64,000 nt of DNA, taken from contig CACIJG010000007.1 of assembly GCA_902586885.1 (NCBI GenBank), positions 21,893 through 85,892 on the forward strand, read 5' to 3'. The position numbers and the translations under genes are program-made. Every line of letters starts with the position of its first letter. Within the stretch, counting starts at the first letter, position 1. Origin of the DNA: an uncultured Alphaproteobacteria bacterium. GTDB lineage: Bacteria > Pseudomonadota > Alphaproteobacteria > Rhodobacterales > Rhodobacteraceae. Of this stretch, positions 17,854 to 25,878 are shown one piece after another. The notes beneath the pieces are model-generated. The model saw nothing but the letters and a program-made list of their open reading frames with translations, was not told the origin of the DNA and searched no databases.

Positions 17854-18612
17854 ATGTCAATAAAGTTTAAAGCAGAAAAAGTTGATGTTTTTTACAATGA
17901 AAAACAGGCGATAAATAATATCAGTCTTAATATTGAAAAAAATATGATTACTGCTCTAATTGGTCCCTCTGGGTGCGGAAAGTCTACTTTTTTAAGGTGC
18001 TTAAACAGAATGAATGACGTAATAGACTCATGTAAAATTACAGGAAATATTTTACTAGATAATGAAGATATTTATGGGCCTAATATTGACCCTGTAGATT
18101 TACGCGCCAGAGTAGGAATGGTGTTTCAAAAACCTAACCCCTTTCCAAAAACAATTTTTGAAAATATAGCTTATGGGCCAAGAATTCACGGCTTAGCTAG
18201 CAATAATAAAGAGCTCAGAGAGATCGTTTTTAATAGTCTTGAAAAAGCAGGTTTAATCGATGAGGTTAAAGATAGGCTCGATGACCAAGCAACGGGTTTA
18301 TCAGGTGGTCAACAGCAGAGAGTTTGTATTGCCAGAGCAATAGCAGTAAGCCCAGAAGTTATTTTGATGGACGAACCCTGCTCAGCCCTAGACCCAATTG
18401 CTACTGCAAAAATAGAGGAATTGATGAATGAAATTTCCCAGAGTTACACTATTGTTATTGTAACGCATTCAATGCAGCAAGCAGCTCGGGTTTCTAAGAA
18501 AACAGCCTTCTTTCATTTAGGCGAATTAATTGAATACGGTGATACGGATAAAATATTTACTAAACCAAAAAACCAAAAAACTCTAGATTATATAACCGGC
18601 AGATTTGGATAG
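17854..18612 (+). CDS. pstB: Phosphate ABC transporter ATP-binding protein
   Basis: ATPase of the Pst importer, 252 residues. Walker A is GPSGCGKST (about 37-45), followed by the PstB-typical [10 protein letters not shown]. The Q-loop segment is [11 protein letters not shown], the signature LSGGQQQR and Walker [13 protein letters not shown], with the switch His in IVTHSMQQA. All catalytic residues are intact. The FQKPNPFP segment separates PstB from other ABC ATPases. It is flanked by pstA (4-bp gap) and phoU (13-bp gap). Confidence 0.96.
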   Translation: MSIKFKAEKVDVFYNEKQAINNISLNIEKNMITALIGPSGCGKSTFLRCLNRMNDVIDSCKITGNILLDNEDIYGPNIDPVDLRARVGMVFQKPNPFPKTIFENIAYGPRIHGLASNNKELREIVFNSLEKAGLIDEVKDRLDDQATGLSGGQQQRVCIARAIAVSPEVILMDEPCSALDPIATAKIEELMNEISQSYTIVIVTHSMQQAARVSKKTAFFHLGELIEYGDTDKIFTKPKNQKTLDYITGRFG

Positions 18613-18625
18613 ATAAGGAGAAAAT

Positions 18626-19333
18626 ATGTCTTTACATATTTCATCAGCTTTTAACGAAGACTTGACCCACATAAACGCAAAAGTAAATGAGATGGGAGGT
18701 CTTTGCGAAAGAATGCTTGAAGCGTCAATAAAGGCAATAAAAAAAAGTGACGTTAAAATAGCTGATCAGATAATTATTCTAGATGAGAAAATAAACACCT
18801 TAGAAATAGAGGTTAATGAGGCAGTAATTAAAGCTATTGCGTTGAGACAACCTGTTGCTGACGACTTAAGAGTTTTAATCTCAGCAATAAAAATATCTGG
18901 GGCATTTGAGAGAATAGGTGACTTGTGCAAAAACATCGCCAAAAGAACACGGCTAGTTCTAGATGATTTTCCCAAAAAGACTAGAGATAAAATTGCTAAC
19001 CTGGGAGAAAAGGTATTAGAGCAATTAACCAAGTCTATAAATTCCTACACGAAACAAGATTTGCAACTAGCAAAAATAGTTTGGGAAAAAGATTATGAAA
19101 TAGACGAAATGTACACGGAACTGTTTGACGTTTTATTAAAATATTTAAAGAAGAAAAAACGAATCGCGGCTGGATCTCACCTAGTAATAATTGCAAAAAA
19201 TTTTGAAAGAATCGGGGATCATACAACCCATGTAAGTCGAATGATTCATTTTGCCATCACTGGTGAATCTTTGAATTTAGAGAGACCAAAATTTAATCTT
19301 CCCAGTTCTCTTGGAGAAAACAATGAAACCTAA
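18626..19333 (+). CDS. phoU: Phosphate signalling protein PhoU
   Basis: Cytoplasmic helical protein of 235 residues made of two PhoU repeats (about 15-105 and 120-215). The metal-binding E/D-rich segments (FERIGDLCKNIAKR near residue 95 and NFERIGDHTTHVSR near 195) are the family hallmark. PhoU links Pst transport to PhoR, holding PhoR in its inactive form when phosphate is ample. AAGGAG precedes ATG 18626. Its 3' end overlaps phoB by 11 bases. Confidence 0.95.
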   Translation: MSLHISSAFNEDLTHINAKVNEMGGLCERMLEASIKAIKKSDVKIADQIIILDEKINTLEIEVNEAVIKAIALRQPVADDLRVLISAIKISGAFERIGDLCKNIAKRTRLVLDDFPKKTRDKIANLGEKVLEQLTKSINSYTKQDLQLAKIVWEKDYEIDEMYTELFDVLLKYLKKKKRIAAGSHLVIIAKNFERIGDHTTHVSRMIHFAITGESLNLERPKFNLPSSLGENNET

Positions 19334-20018
19334 AGTGTTGCTTGTAGAAGACGACAAAGATCTGCAAGGAATAATTTCCTATAACTTCTCTAAAGAGGGT
19401 TTTGAAATAGGTACTTGTTCCGATGGAGAGCTTGCAATGGAAACAGTTATAAATGAGAATCCAGACTTAATTATTCTTGATTGGATGCTACCAAATATTT
19501 CAGGAGTTGAAATTTTACGACAGATTCGCACCAATAAAAAATGTAAAACTACCCCTGTGATTATGCTTACAGCAAAATCAGAAGAGTTTGACAGATTAAA
19601 GGCTTTCGATGGTGGTGCTGATGATTATATAACAAAACCATTTTCAAATGCTGAATTGATTGCACGCTCAAAGGCGATACTCAGGAGAGCAAAATCTGAA
19701 ACTATTTCTAATTCTCTTCAATTTCATGATATTGAATTAAATAGAGACACAAAAAGAGTATTTCGAGGCAAGAAAGAGATAAAGCTTGGCCCAGTGGAAT
19801 TCAAACTCTTAGAGGTTTTCTTAATGCGGCCAGGTCAGGTGTTTAGCAGAGAACAGCTACTTGATAAAATATGGGGAAATGAGATCTATGTTGAAGACCG
19901 TACAGTTGATGTTCATGTTGGTCGTTTGAGAAGAGCTCTAAATCGGGGGAAGGCAAAAAAAGACCCTATAAGAACTGTTAGAAGTTCGGGCTACTCTTTA
20001 AATGAAAAGTATAGCTAG
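19323..20018 (+). CDS. phoB: Phosphate-regulon response regulator
   Basis: OmpR-type response regulator of 231 residues. The receiver domain (about 1-120) has acidic residues in VEDD, phospho-acceptor Asp in LDWMLP near 50, Thr in MLTAKSE and Lys in YITKPFS. The C-terminal winged helix (about 130-230) has VEDRTVDVHVGRLRRAL as recognition helix. ATG 19323 is preferred because GGAG lies 6 bases upstream; a TTG at 19311 is in frame but lacks one. Targets in the window are probably the PHO boxes before gap-arsJ, pstS and the EamA gene. It converges on agt. Confidence 0.95.
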   Translation: MKPKVLLVEDDKDLQGIISYNFSKEGFEIGTCSDGELAMETVINENPDLIILDWMLPNISGVEILRQIRTNKKCKTTPVIMLTAKSEEFDRLKAFDGGADDYITKPFSNAELIARSKAILRRAKSETISNSLQFHDIELNRDTKRVFRGKKEIKLGPVEFKLLEVFLMRPGQVFSREQLLDKIWGNEIYVEDRTVDVHVGRLRRALNRGKAKKDPIRTVRSSGYSLNEKYS

Positions 20019-20026
20019 TATCAAGG

Positions 20027-21022
20027 TTAATTTATCTCTAAATAACTCACGAAATTCTTCGTAGCCTTTTCCCAGGAAAACTTTTTAGCATGTTTAACAG
20101 CATCTTCGGCTTTTAATTTTGTTACTCTTTTACACGCTTCAAGCAGATCGTCATGAAGAACGCCGCCTTTAGAATTACCAATGACATCTGAAGGTCCGGA
20201 TACATCATAAGCAGCTACAGGAAGACCGCATGCCATTGCCTCTAATAATACTAAACCAAAGGTGTCTGTTTTTGATGGAAAGACAAAATAGTCGCATTCC
20301 TTATAGATTTCAGAGATTTCGTGATGAGTTTTATTTCCAAAGAATTTTACATCAGGGTATTTTTTTTTCAAATTAATGGCATCTGGCCCATCACCTATCA
20401 TCCATTTCTCCCCATCAACTTTAAGACCTAGAAAATCACCTAAATTCTTTTCAACAGCCAACCTACTTGTACAGACGTAAACTTTGGTTTTTCTTTTCTT
20501 TGAAGGACTCTTTTGATATTTAAAAGTTTCAATATCAACTCCTAAAGACCAAATCTCTGGGTTACCAATTTTCCACTCCATTAGATCATCTTGTACTGTC
20601 TTTGATGGAACGAGTACCCTTTCTGAGTTTTTGTGGAACCACCTAAGATAGGCATAAGTCCACGATAAGGGCATTCCTGTTCTAGCTTTTATGTATTCGG
20701 GAAACCTAGTTTGAAATGCAGTGGTGTAATTAAGTTCATTTTTCGCAGCATAGGAGCGTGCCGCCAAGCCCAGAGGGCCTTCAGTATTTATATGCAAAAC
20801 ATCTGGCTCTAGATTATCCAATAGTCTAAATATTCTCTTTTTTGCAAATAGCGCTAATCTAATTTCAGGGTAAGTTGGGCACGGAATATTTCTAAATCTA
20901 TCCGGGCCTATTACAAAGACATCGTGACCAGACTTTCTTAAAAACTTAACGGTTTGCTGGATGCAAACAACTACGCCATTTACTTGAGGCAACCAAGCGT
21001 CTGTTACAATAACGATTTTCAT
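20027..21022 (-). CDS. agt: GT4 lipid glycosyltransferase (Agt-like)
   Basis: Glycosyltransferase of 331 residues with a GT-B fold. The N-terminal domain starts with IVTDAWLPQVNGVV, typical of diacylglycerol glycosyltransferases and sulfolipid SqdX-like enzymes. The C-terminal nucleotide-sugar site has FPSKTDTFGLVLLEAMACG and then GLPVAAYDVSGPSDVI. It lies 11 bp downstream of plcP on the same strand. In phosphate-starved alphaproteobacteria PlcP makes diacylglycerol from phospholipid and Agt adds a sugar, giving glycolipids that replace phospholipids. Which sugar is used cannot be read from sequence. Confidence 0.87.
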   Translation of the reverse strand: MKIVIVTDAWLPQVNGVVVCIQQTVKFLRKSGHDVFVIGPDRFRNIPCPTYPEIRLALFAKKRIFRLLDNLEPDVLHINTEGPLGLAARSYAAKNELNYTTAFQTRFPEYIKARTGMPLSWTYAYLRWFHKNSERVLVPSKTVQDDLMEWKIGNPEIWSLGVDIETFKYQKSPSKKRKTKVYVCTSRLAVEKNLGDFLGLKVDGEKWMIGDGPDAINLKKKYPDVKFFGNKTHHEISEIYKECDYFVFPSKTDTFGLVLLEAMACGLPVAAYDVSGPSDVIGNSKGGVLHDDLLEACKRVTKLKAEDAVKHAKKFSWEKATKNFVSYLEIN

Positions 21023-21033
21023 AGGGGCTCTCC

Positions 21034-21822
21034 CTACTCCAAATACTCAAAATTGGCTATTCGTCTTTTGGTTTTTGACCACTCCACAATTTCAAGCTTT
21101 CCATCAAAGTGCTCAACGAGTGCTGTCATTGATTCTACCCAATCACCATCATTGGCATATAATATTCCCTCTATTTCTCTAATTTCTGCTTTATGTATAT
21201 GACCACAGATAACACCATCACAACCCCTTCTCCTAGTCTCGGTTACCATTGATTTTTCAAAAGCAGATATAAAAGATACAGCCATCTTAACCTTAGATTT
21301 TAAGTATTGAGAAAGAGACCAATAAGGAAATTTAAAAAATATTCTTATGGAGTTAAATAGGGCATTAATTTTCAGTAGAAAAACATAAGCCCAATCGCCG
21401 ATATAAGCAAGCCAACGCGCATGCTGAATAACATTATCAAACAAGTCTCCATGGACAACCCAGTATTTCTTACCATTAGGAGATTCGTGAACATCGTCGT
21501 CCTTTACTTTAATCCCTCCTAAAGTGAGACCTACAAACTCTCTTGCGGCTTCATCATGATTTCCAGGAATGAAAACAATTTCCGTTCCGTTTTTCGCTTT
21601 CTCTAGAATTTTCTGTACTACATCGTTATGAGCTTGAGGCCAATGCCATCTTTTTGATAGTTGCCAGCCATCCACTATATCCCCAACTAGATAAATTTTC
21701 TCTGCATCCGTATATCTCAAAAAACTCAATAGTTCCTTAGCCTGGGAGCCTTTAGTTCCCAGATGAAAATCTGATACCCAGACTGTTCTAAATACTTTGG
21801 ATGGATTGCTAAGATCTTGCAT
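21034..21822 (-). CDS. plcP: PlcP-type phospholipase C (metallophosphoesterase)
   Basis: Metallophosphoesterase of 262 residues with intact blocks: D18-x-H20 (SDFH), GD at 47-48, GNHD at 87-90, HGD at 124-126 and GHIH at 207-210. The DFHLGTKGSQA start, the WHWPQAHNDVVQ segment and the late ANDGDWVES match PlcP, which cuts phospholipid head groups to diacylglycerol, rather than LpxH, which is shorter and differs here. A neighbouring agt makes the lipid-remodelling assignment strong. I found no clear PHO box in its 161-bp upstream gap. Confidence 0.88.
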   Translation of the reverse strand: MQDLSNPSKVFRTVWVSDFHLGTKGSQAKELLSFLRYTDAEKIYLVGDIVDGWQLSKRWHWPQAHNDVVQKILEKAKNGTEIVFIPGNHDEAAREFVGLTLGGIKVKDDDVHESPNGKKYWVVHGDLFDNVIQHARWLAYIGDWAYVFLLKINALFNSIRIFFKFPYWSLSQYLKSKVKMAVSFISAFEKSMVTETRRRGCDGVICGHIHKAEIREIEGILYANDGDWVESMTALVEHFDGKLEIVEWSKTKRRIANFEYLE

Positions 21823-21983
21823 TTCTATATTACATTTAAGTTAATTGTTTAATAATCTTTTTATATTCAGGTGTAATTTGTTTTTTATAAGCCTTTAATC
21901 ACAAACTCACCCATATTTATTTTTTTCTATACTTTCCAACTGTCCCACCTTATTCATTTGGAAGAGAATTTGAAAGAGTTAAT

Positions 21984-22604
21984 ATGAAAAAAAAATCAAA
22001 ATATAGGTTTTTTTACCATTTTATAATTTTGTCAATTGCCTTTTTAAATTTCCAGAAACTACATGCTGCAAACATCACGTTTTGGGACAAAACAAAAAGC
22101 CTAGGTATTGAGGTAAAGTTACCCTATTGGGCTCTTGAGAAAGACGTTTCTTCCACTGAAGAAAACGGAATAAAGGAAGATGGAAACCTTTACAATAATG
22201 TAAAAATCTACAAGCCATCGGGCAAACCAAAAAACTGGTCTCATTTTTTTTCTATTCAAATTGAAAGCGGAATGGAAGATCCTGTGGGAGTTTTTAAGGA
22301 TTTACAAGTTGGCGCCTATATTAACTATTGTAAAAATAATTCACTCGCCTTTAATTTAATAAAGGAAAGTTCCGATCAAATCGTTTTTTCAGTTTTTTGT
22401 GGAAAATACAAGCATGATATAAGCAAAGGTGAGGTAGCCGTTTACTCAATGATTAAGCATAAGTCATTTTTTGTAAAAATATTTCACCAATGGAGAGGCG
22501 GTCAAATGGATATAAATGATAGTTCCAGCTGGAACACATCGAAAGAGGAGATGACAAATATTATAAGAGATATCTCTTCCATAAAAATACATTTCAAAAA
22601 ATGA
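21984..22604 (+). CDS. Secreted protein of unknown function
   Basis: A 206-residue protein with a clear N-terminal signal peptide (Lys-rich start, hydrophobic run at about 10-22, cleavage likely after HAA near residue 29). The mature part has no motif I recognise. It has two Cys (near residues 107 and 130), a mixed alpha/beta look and a Trp-rich stretch near the end. The gene has its own short upstream gap, divergent from plcP, and stops 10 bases before the panE-like gene. It could be a periplasmic or outer-surface protein. No function is assigned. Confidence 0.7.
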   Translation: MKKKSKYRFFYHFIILSIAFLNFQKLHAANITFWDKTKSLGIEVKLPYWALEKDVSSTEENGIKEDGNLYNNVKIYKPSGKPKNWSHFFSIQIESGMEDPVGVFKDLQVGAYINYCKNNSLAFNLIKESSDQIVFSVFCGKYKHDISKGEVAVYSMIKHKSFFVKIFHQWRGGQMDINDSSSWNTSKEEMTNIIRDISSIKIHFKK

Positions 22605-22614
22605 GGCAAATGAA

Positions 22615-23526
22615 TTGAAAATTCTTATTCTTGGAGCGGGAGCCGTTGGTGGATATTTTGGAGCTCGATTAATTGAGTCTGGTGCCGATGTTACTTTTTT
22701 AGTGAGAAAAAAAAGATCTCAGCTTCTTAAAAAACAGGGCTTAAAAATTATTAGCCCATGTGGAAATCTAAACCTTAAGGTAAAGACCATAACAGATGAT
22801 GATATTTCGCCAGTTTATGATGTTATCTTACTTACTAATAAGTCTTATGACATGGACAAAATCCTTGAGACTAATTTTCCGGTAAAAGATAGTAGTGTAA
22901 TTATTCCGTTGCTAAATGGATTTTCTCACATAGGAAAACTTGAAAAAAAATTTAGTAATGCACCTGTATTTGGAGGCTTAGCGCACATCTTTTCAACAAT
23001 AGGAGCAAATGGAGAGATCCAGCATTTTAACGAAGTTCATTCTATTACATTTGGTCACCTGAAAAACAAAAATAAAGATATCGGGAAAAATTTTTACGAC
23101 ATCTGTGATAAGGCAAATTTCACGGTCAATTACTCAAATAACATAGTCTTAGATCTTTGGTATAAATGGATACTTATTGCTACTGTAGCAGGAGCCACAA
23201 CAATGTTTAAATGTGTATTAGGTGAGGTTCTGAGCACTAAGTTTGGGAAGTCCTTTGTTGAAGAGCTACATGAAGAATGTATTCAAATAGCTAAAAGCAA
23301 GAATATAAAATTGGACGAAAAAACCATTTTTCAGCAAAGAAAATTTTTAACACTGAAAAACTCTAATTGGAATTCTTCAATGCGAAGAGACATGGAAAAT
23401 GGATCTAAAATAGAGCATGATCATATATTTTTTGAATTAATAAAGATAGCCAACAGAAATAAAATAAGCTGTCCAAATTTAAAATTAGTTTTTACCAATG
23501 GTCAAATTTACTCGAGCAAACTTTAG
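22615..23526 (+). CDS. Ketopantoate reductase family (PanE/ApbA-like)
   Basis: Cytoplasmic NADPH-dependent reductase of 303 residues. The N-terminal Rossmann motif is GAGAVGGYFGARL (residues 7-19). The middle has a Lys/Asn-bearing NKSYDMD segment and the C-terminal helical domain carries WYKWILIA. Family members reduce 2-dehydropantoate to pantoate in coenzyme A synthesis, but many paralogues act on other 2-oxo acids. The start is TTG 22615, supported by GAGG 8 bases upstream; both ATGs nearby (22601, 22610) hit stops at once. No other pantothenate gene is near, so the specific role is uncertain. Confidence 0.82.
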   Translation: MKILILGAGAVGGYFGARLIESGADVTFLVRKKRSQLLKKQGLKIISPCGNLNLKVKTITDDDISPVYDVILLTNKSYDMDKILETNFPVKDSSVIIPLLNGFSHIGKLEKKFSNAPVFGGLAHIFSTIGANGEIQHFNEVHSITFGHLKNKNKDIGKNFYDICDKANFTVNYSNNIVLDLWYKWILIATVAGATTMFKCVLGEVLSTKFGKSFVEELHEECIQIAKSKNIKLDEKTIFQQRKFLTLKNSNWNSSMRRDMENGSKIEHDHIFFELIKIANRNKISCPNLKLVFTNGQIYSSKL

Positions 23527-24105
23527 TTAAGGCGCTAACCAGTTAAAGTTTCCAGAAGATACATCGAAAGCTATTCTTTCGTGTCCAGATGATTTTAAAT
23601 ACAGGTAATCTATTTCTATAATTTTATTACTAACTACACAAAAATTTTTCTTACCTTCTTCACTTTCTTTTAAGCTTGGATTTTTTCCCTTTAGCTCTTT
23701 TGGCAAGCCATCATCACATGTTTCTATTTTTGATGAAGGGCTATACTTTGTCAGATAACATTTTCTTGATGACAGTCCAACTTTCTCCCAGGAAGTATTC
23801 GATATATCGTCATCGTGGTGAATTGAAGAGATAGTTCTAATTCTAAGTTGTGTTTTTAACGAAAAACTATAAAAAAGACAGAGTGATTCAGCATTTTTCT
23901 TTATCATATCAACTTTTGGGCTTCGATAATCCGTATGAAAGAAAAGTATATTGTTGTCTTTGTCGAAACTTCTAAGTACTACGCTTCTTGCCTCCAACCC
24001 TTTTTCACCGGAGTTACAAAAAGTCATAATGTGAAAGTCATCATCTCTAGTAGTTGCTCCGCGGTATAAATGTTCGTAAATACTGCTTAAAATTAAATCG
24101 TTCAT
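23527..24105 (-). CDS. Pyridoxamine-5'-phosphate-oxidase-like flavin protein (Alr4036-like)
   Basis: A 192-residue protein of the FMN-binding split-barrel fold. The N-terminal RDDDFHIMTFCN strand is followed by ARSVVLRSFDKDNNILFFHTDYRSPK, the FMN-phosphate contact area in this family, then a strand pair ending in the C-terminal NWLAP. True PdxH is longer at its C-terminus and has the RxPxPxW-like tail, so this is better placed in the Alr4036/PNPOx-like group, whose substrate is unknown. It is convergent with the panE-like gene and divergent from the MFS gene by 19 bp. Confidence 0.72.
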   Translation of the reverse strand: MNDLILSSIYEHLYRGATTRDDDFHIMTFCNSGEKGLEARSVVLRSFDKDNNILFFHTDYRSPKVDMIKKNAESLCLFYSFSLKTQLRIRTISSIHHDDDISNTSWEKVGLSSRKCYLTKYSPSSKIETCDDGLPKELKGKNPSLKESEEGKKNFCVVSNKIIEIDYLYLKSSGHERIAFDVSSGNFNWLAP

Positions 24106-24124
24106 AAGGTTTCCAATATTTTTT

Positions 24125-25342
24125 ATGCTTACTACAAATTACAATATACGTTCCTTAAAAATTTTTTCTAGAGAACCTTTCTGGCTTTTGGTTTTTCTTG
24201 CCATAGCAATGCCTTTATCCTTTGCAACTTGGGTTGCGCTTTTAAATAACTTTGTTATCGAAGTTTCTGGTTTTTCCGGGGTAGACATAGGATGGTTACA
24301 AAGTGCAAGAGAAATACCGGGTTTTCTAGCGGTCGGGGTTATATTGGTTTTGTTCATAATGCGTGAACAGACCTTGGCCTACATATCTCTAATTTTTTTA
24401 TCTGTTGCTACTGCCGCTACAGCGTTTTTCCCAAGTTTCTATGGATTAATTATAACTACAATTATCGGTTCTATAGGGTTTCACTATTATGAGACTGTAA
24501 ATCAATCCTTACAACTCCAATGGCTAGATAAAAAAACAGCCCCCTCATCTATTGGTTGGATTGTAGCCGCTGGATCTGGTACGTCTCTTATAGTTTATTT
24601 GGGGATAATATTTTTTTGGTCATACCTAAACTTTTCATTTCTTACGATTTATTTTACGTCTGGATTATTAACGCTTTTGGTTGTTGCTTTTTGTTGGTTT
24701 AGATATCCAACATTTGCAATCAAAAAAGAGCAAAAAACTACCCTAGTATTAAAAAAAAGATACTGGCTTTATTATGTTTTACAATTTTTGTCTGGGGCAA
24801 GAAGGCAGATTTTTGTAGTGTTCGCCAGCTTTATGATGGTAGAAAAATTTGGTTTTGATGTTCATCAATTAACTTCCCTATTCCTTGTTAATTTTCTCGT
24901 CAATATGTTAATCGCTCCTTTGATTGGCAAATACATTGAGAAATATGGGGAAAGAACAGCTTTAATAATAGAATACTCAGGCCTTACTGTAATTTTCCTT
25001 CTTTATGCCGGTTTATATTTTTTTGACTGGTCATATATTGTTGCCTCTTTACTTTATATTGCTGATCACGTTTTTTTTGGTTTGGCCTTTGCGATGAAAA
25101 CGTATTTTCAGAAAATTGCTGACAAGGAAGATTTTGCTCCAACTGCCGCTGTTGGTTTCACTATTAATCATATATCTGCAGTTTTTTTGCCGGCTATTTT
25201 AGGATACATATGGATTAAAAATAATAGCGCCGTGTTTTTTCTGGCTGCAGCAATAGCCTTTTGTTCTTTAATAATAGCTTTTCTTGTTCCCAGAAACCCA
25301 AAAAAGGGTGAAGAGACAGTTCTCTCTAAGTTTTTTTATTAG
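24125..25342 (+). CDS. MFS transporter, substrate unknown
   Basis: Major-facilitator membrane protein of 405 residues with about 12 helices. The first half ends near residue 195 and there is a short basic cytoplasmic loop (KKEQKTTLVLKKRY) between halves. The sequence LNNFVIEVSGFSGVDIGWLQSAREIPGFL in the first loop region resembles other marine alphaproteobacterial carriers. It starts at ATG 24125 and overlaps by 4 bases a convergent secreted-protein gene. I cannot assign a substrate. Confidence 0.8.
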   Translation: MLTTNYNIRSLKIFSREPFWLLVFLAIAMPLSFATWVALLNNFVIEVSGFSGVDIGWLQSAREIPGFLAVGVILVLFIMREQTLAYISLIFLSVATAATAFFPSFYGLIITTIIGSIGFHYYETVNQSLQLQWLDKKTAPSSIGWIVAAGSGTSLIVYLGIIFFWSYLNFSFLTIYFTSGLLTLLVVAFCWFRYPTFAIKKEQKTTLVLKKRYWLYYVLQFLSGARRQIFVVFASFMMVEKFGFDVHQLTSLFLVNFLVNMLIAPLIGKYIEKYGERTALIIEYSGLTVIFLLYAGLYFFDWSYIVASLLYIADHVFFGLAFAMKTYFQKIADKEDFAPTAAVGFTINHISAVFLPAILGYIWIKNNSAVFFLAAAIAFCSLIIAFLVPRNPKKGEETVLSKFFY

Positions 25343-25836
25343 GTATTCTGCTGATGAGTTTCTGTATGTATCGGTTTTATAATTTCATCTGAAGGATTAG
25401 GTGGTTCAGGGATCTTTACTATTTTGATCCACCCATTTAAAAAATCGAACTTTAAGCCTATCTCTCGAACACCCAAGGAAAGCAAGATATCTTGAAGTCC
25501 CGTAGTTTTTGCTACGGCCTTTTTTATTGATTTGCACATAATCTTATGCAAGAACTCACGTTTGAGTACCGCTTTTGGTCGAAATTCTTTTTCTAACTCG
25601 TGATACTCAAGGTTTATGCATCTTATATTATTTTCAGAAATACCGTTACTACCTACGGAAACCGCTACAAGTGGCTTCGTTTGCCCTACGCGTGGTATTG
25701 CCCAAAAAGCCTGAAACTCCCAATTAGGTCTGACCATACTGCTTATCTCTGCATTTAATGCTGTGCTTTGAGAGAAAGAGGGCGTCCCAAACGCAAACAT
25801 TAGGCACCAAATAAAAATATAGATCTTTTTATTCAA
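25339..25836 (-). CDS. Secreted protein of unknown function
   Basis: A 165-residue protein with an N-terminal signal peptide (MNKKIYIFIWCLMFAFGTPS, cleavage near the FSQS region). The mature part has one motif-like GVREIGLKFDFLNGWIK stretch and a Pro/His-rich tail. It is probably periplasmic. No family recognised. It lies downstream of hemY on the same strand (42-bp gap) and overlaps the convergent MFS gene by 4 bases, so co-transcription with the haem operon is possible but unproved. Confidence 0.62.
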   Translation of the reverse strand: MNKKIYIFIWCLMFAFGTPSFSQSTALNAEISSMVRPNWEFQAFWAIPRVGQTKPLVAVSVGSNGISENNIRCINLEYHELEKEFRPKAVLKREFLHKIMCKSIKKAVAKTTGLQDILLSLGVREIGLKFDFLNGWIKIVKIPEPPNPSDEIIKPIHTETHQQNT

Positions 25837-25878
25837 AGTTATTTCCCAATCTTTAAAATTAATTAATAAGACTATAAT

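Noticed and set aside
21823..21983. PHO box before plcP
   Set aside because: No pair of heptamers at 11-bp spacing was visible on either strand.
23518..23551. AAACTTTA/TAAAGTTT inverted repeat between convergent genes
   Set aside because: AT-rich stem with an internal bulge and no T-run; may be chance.
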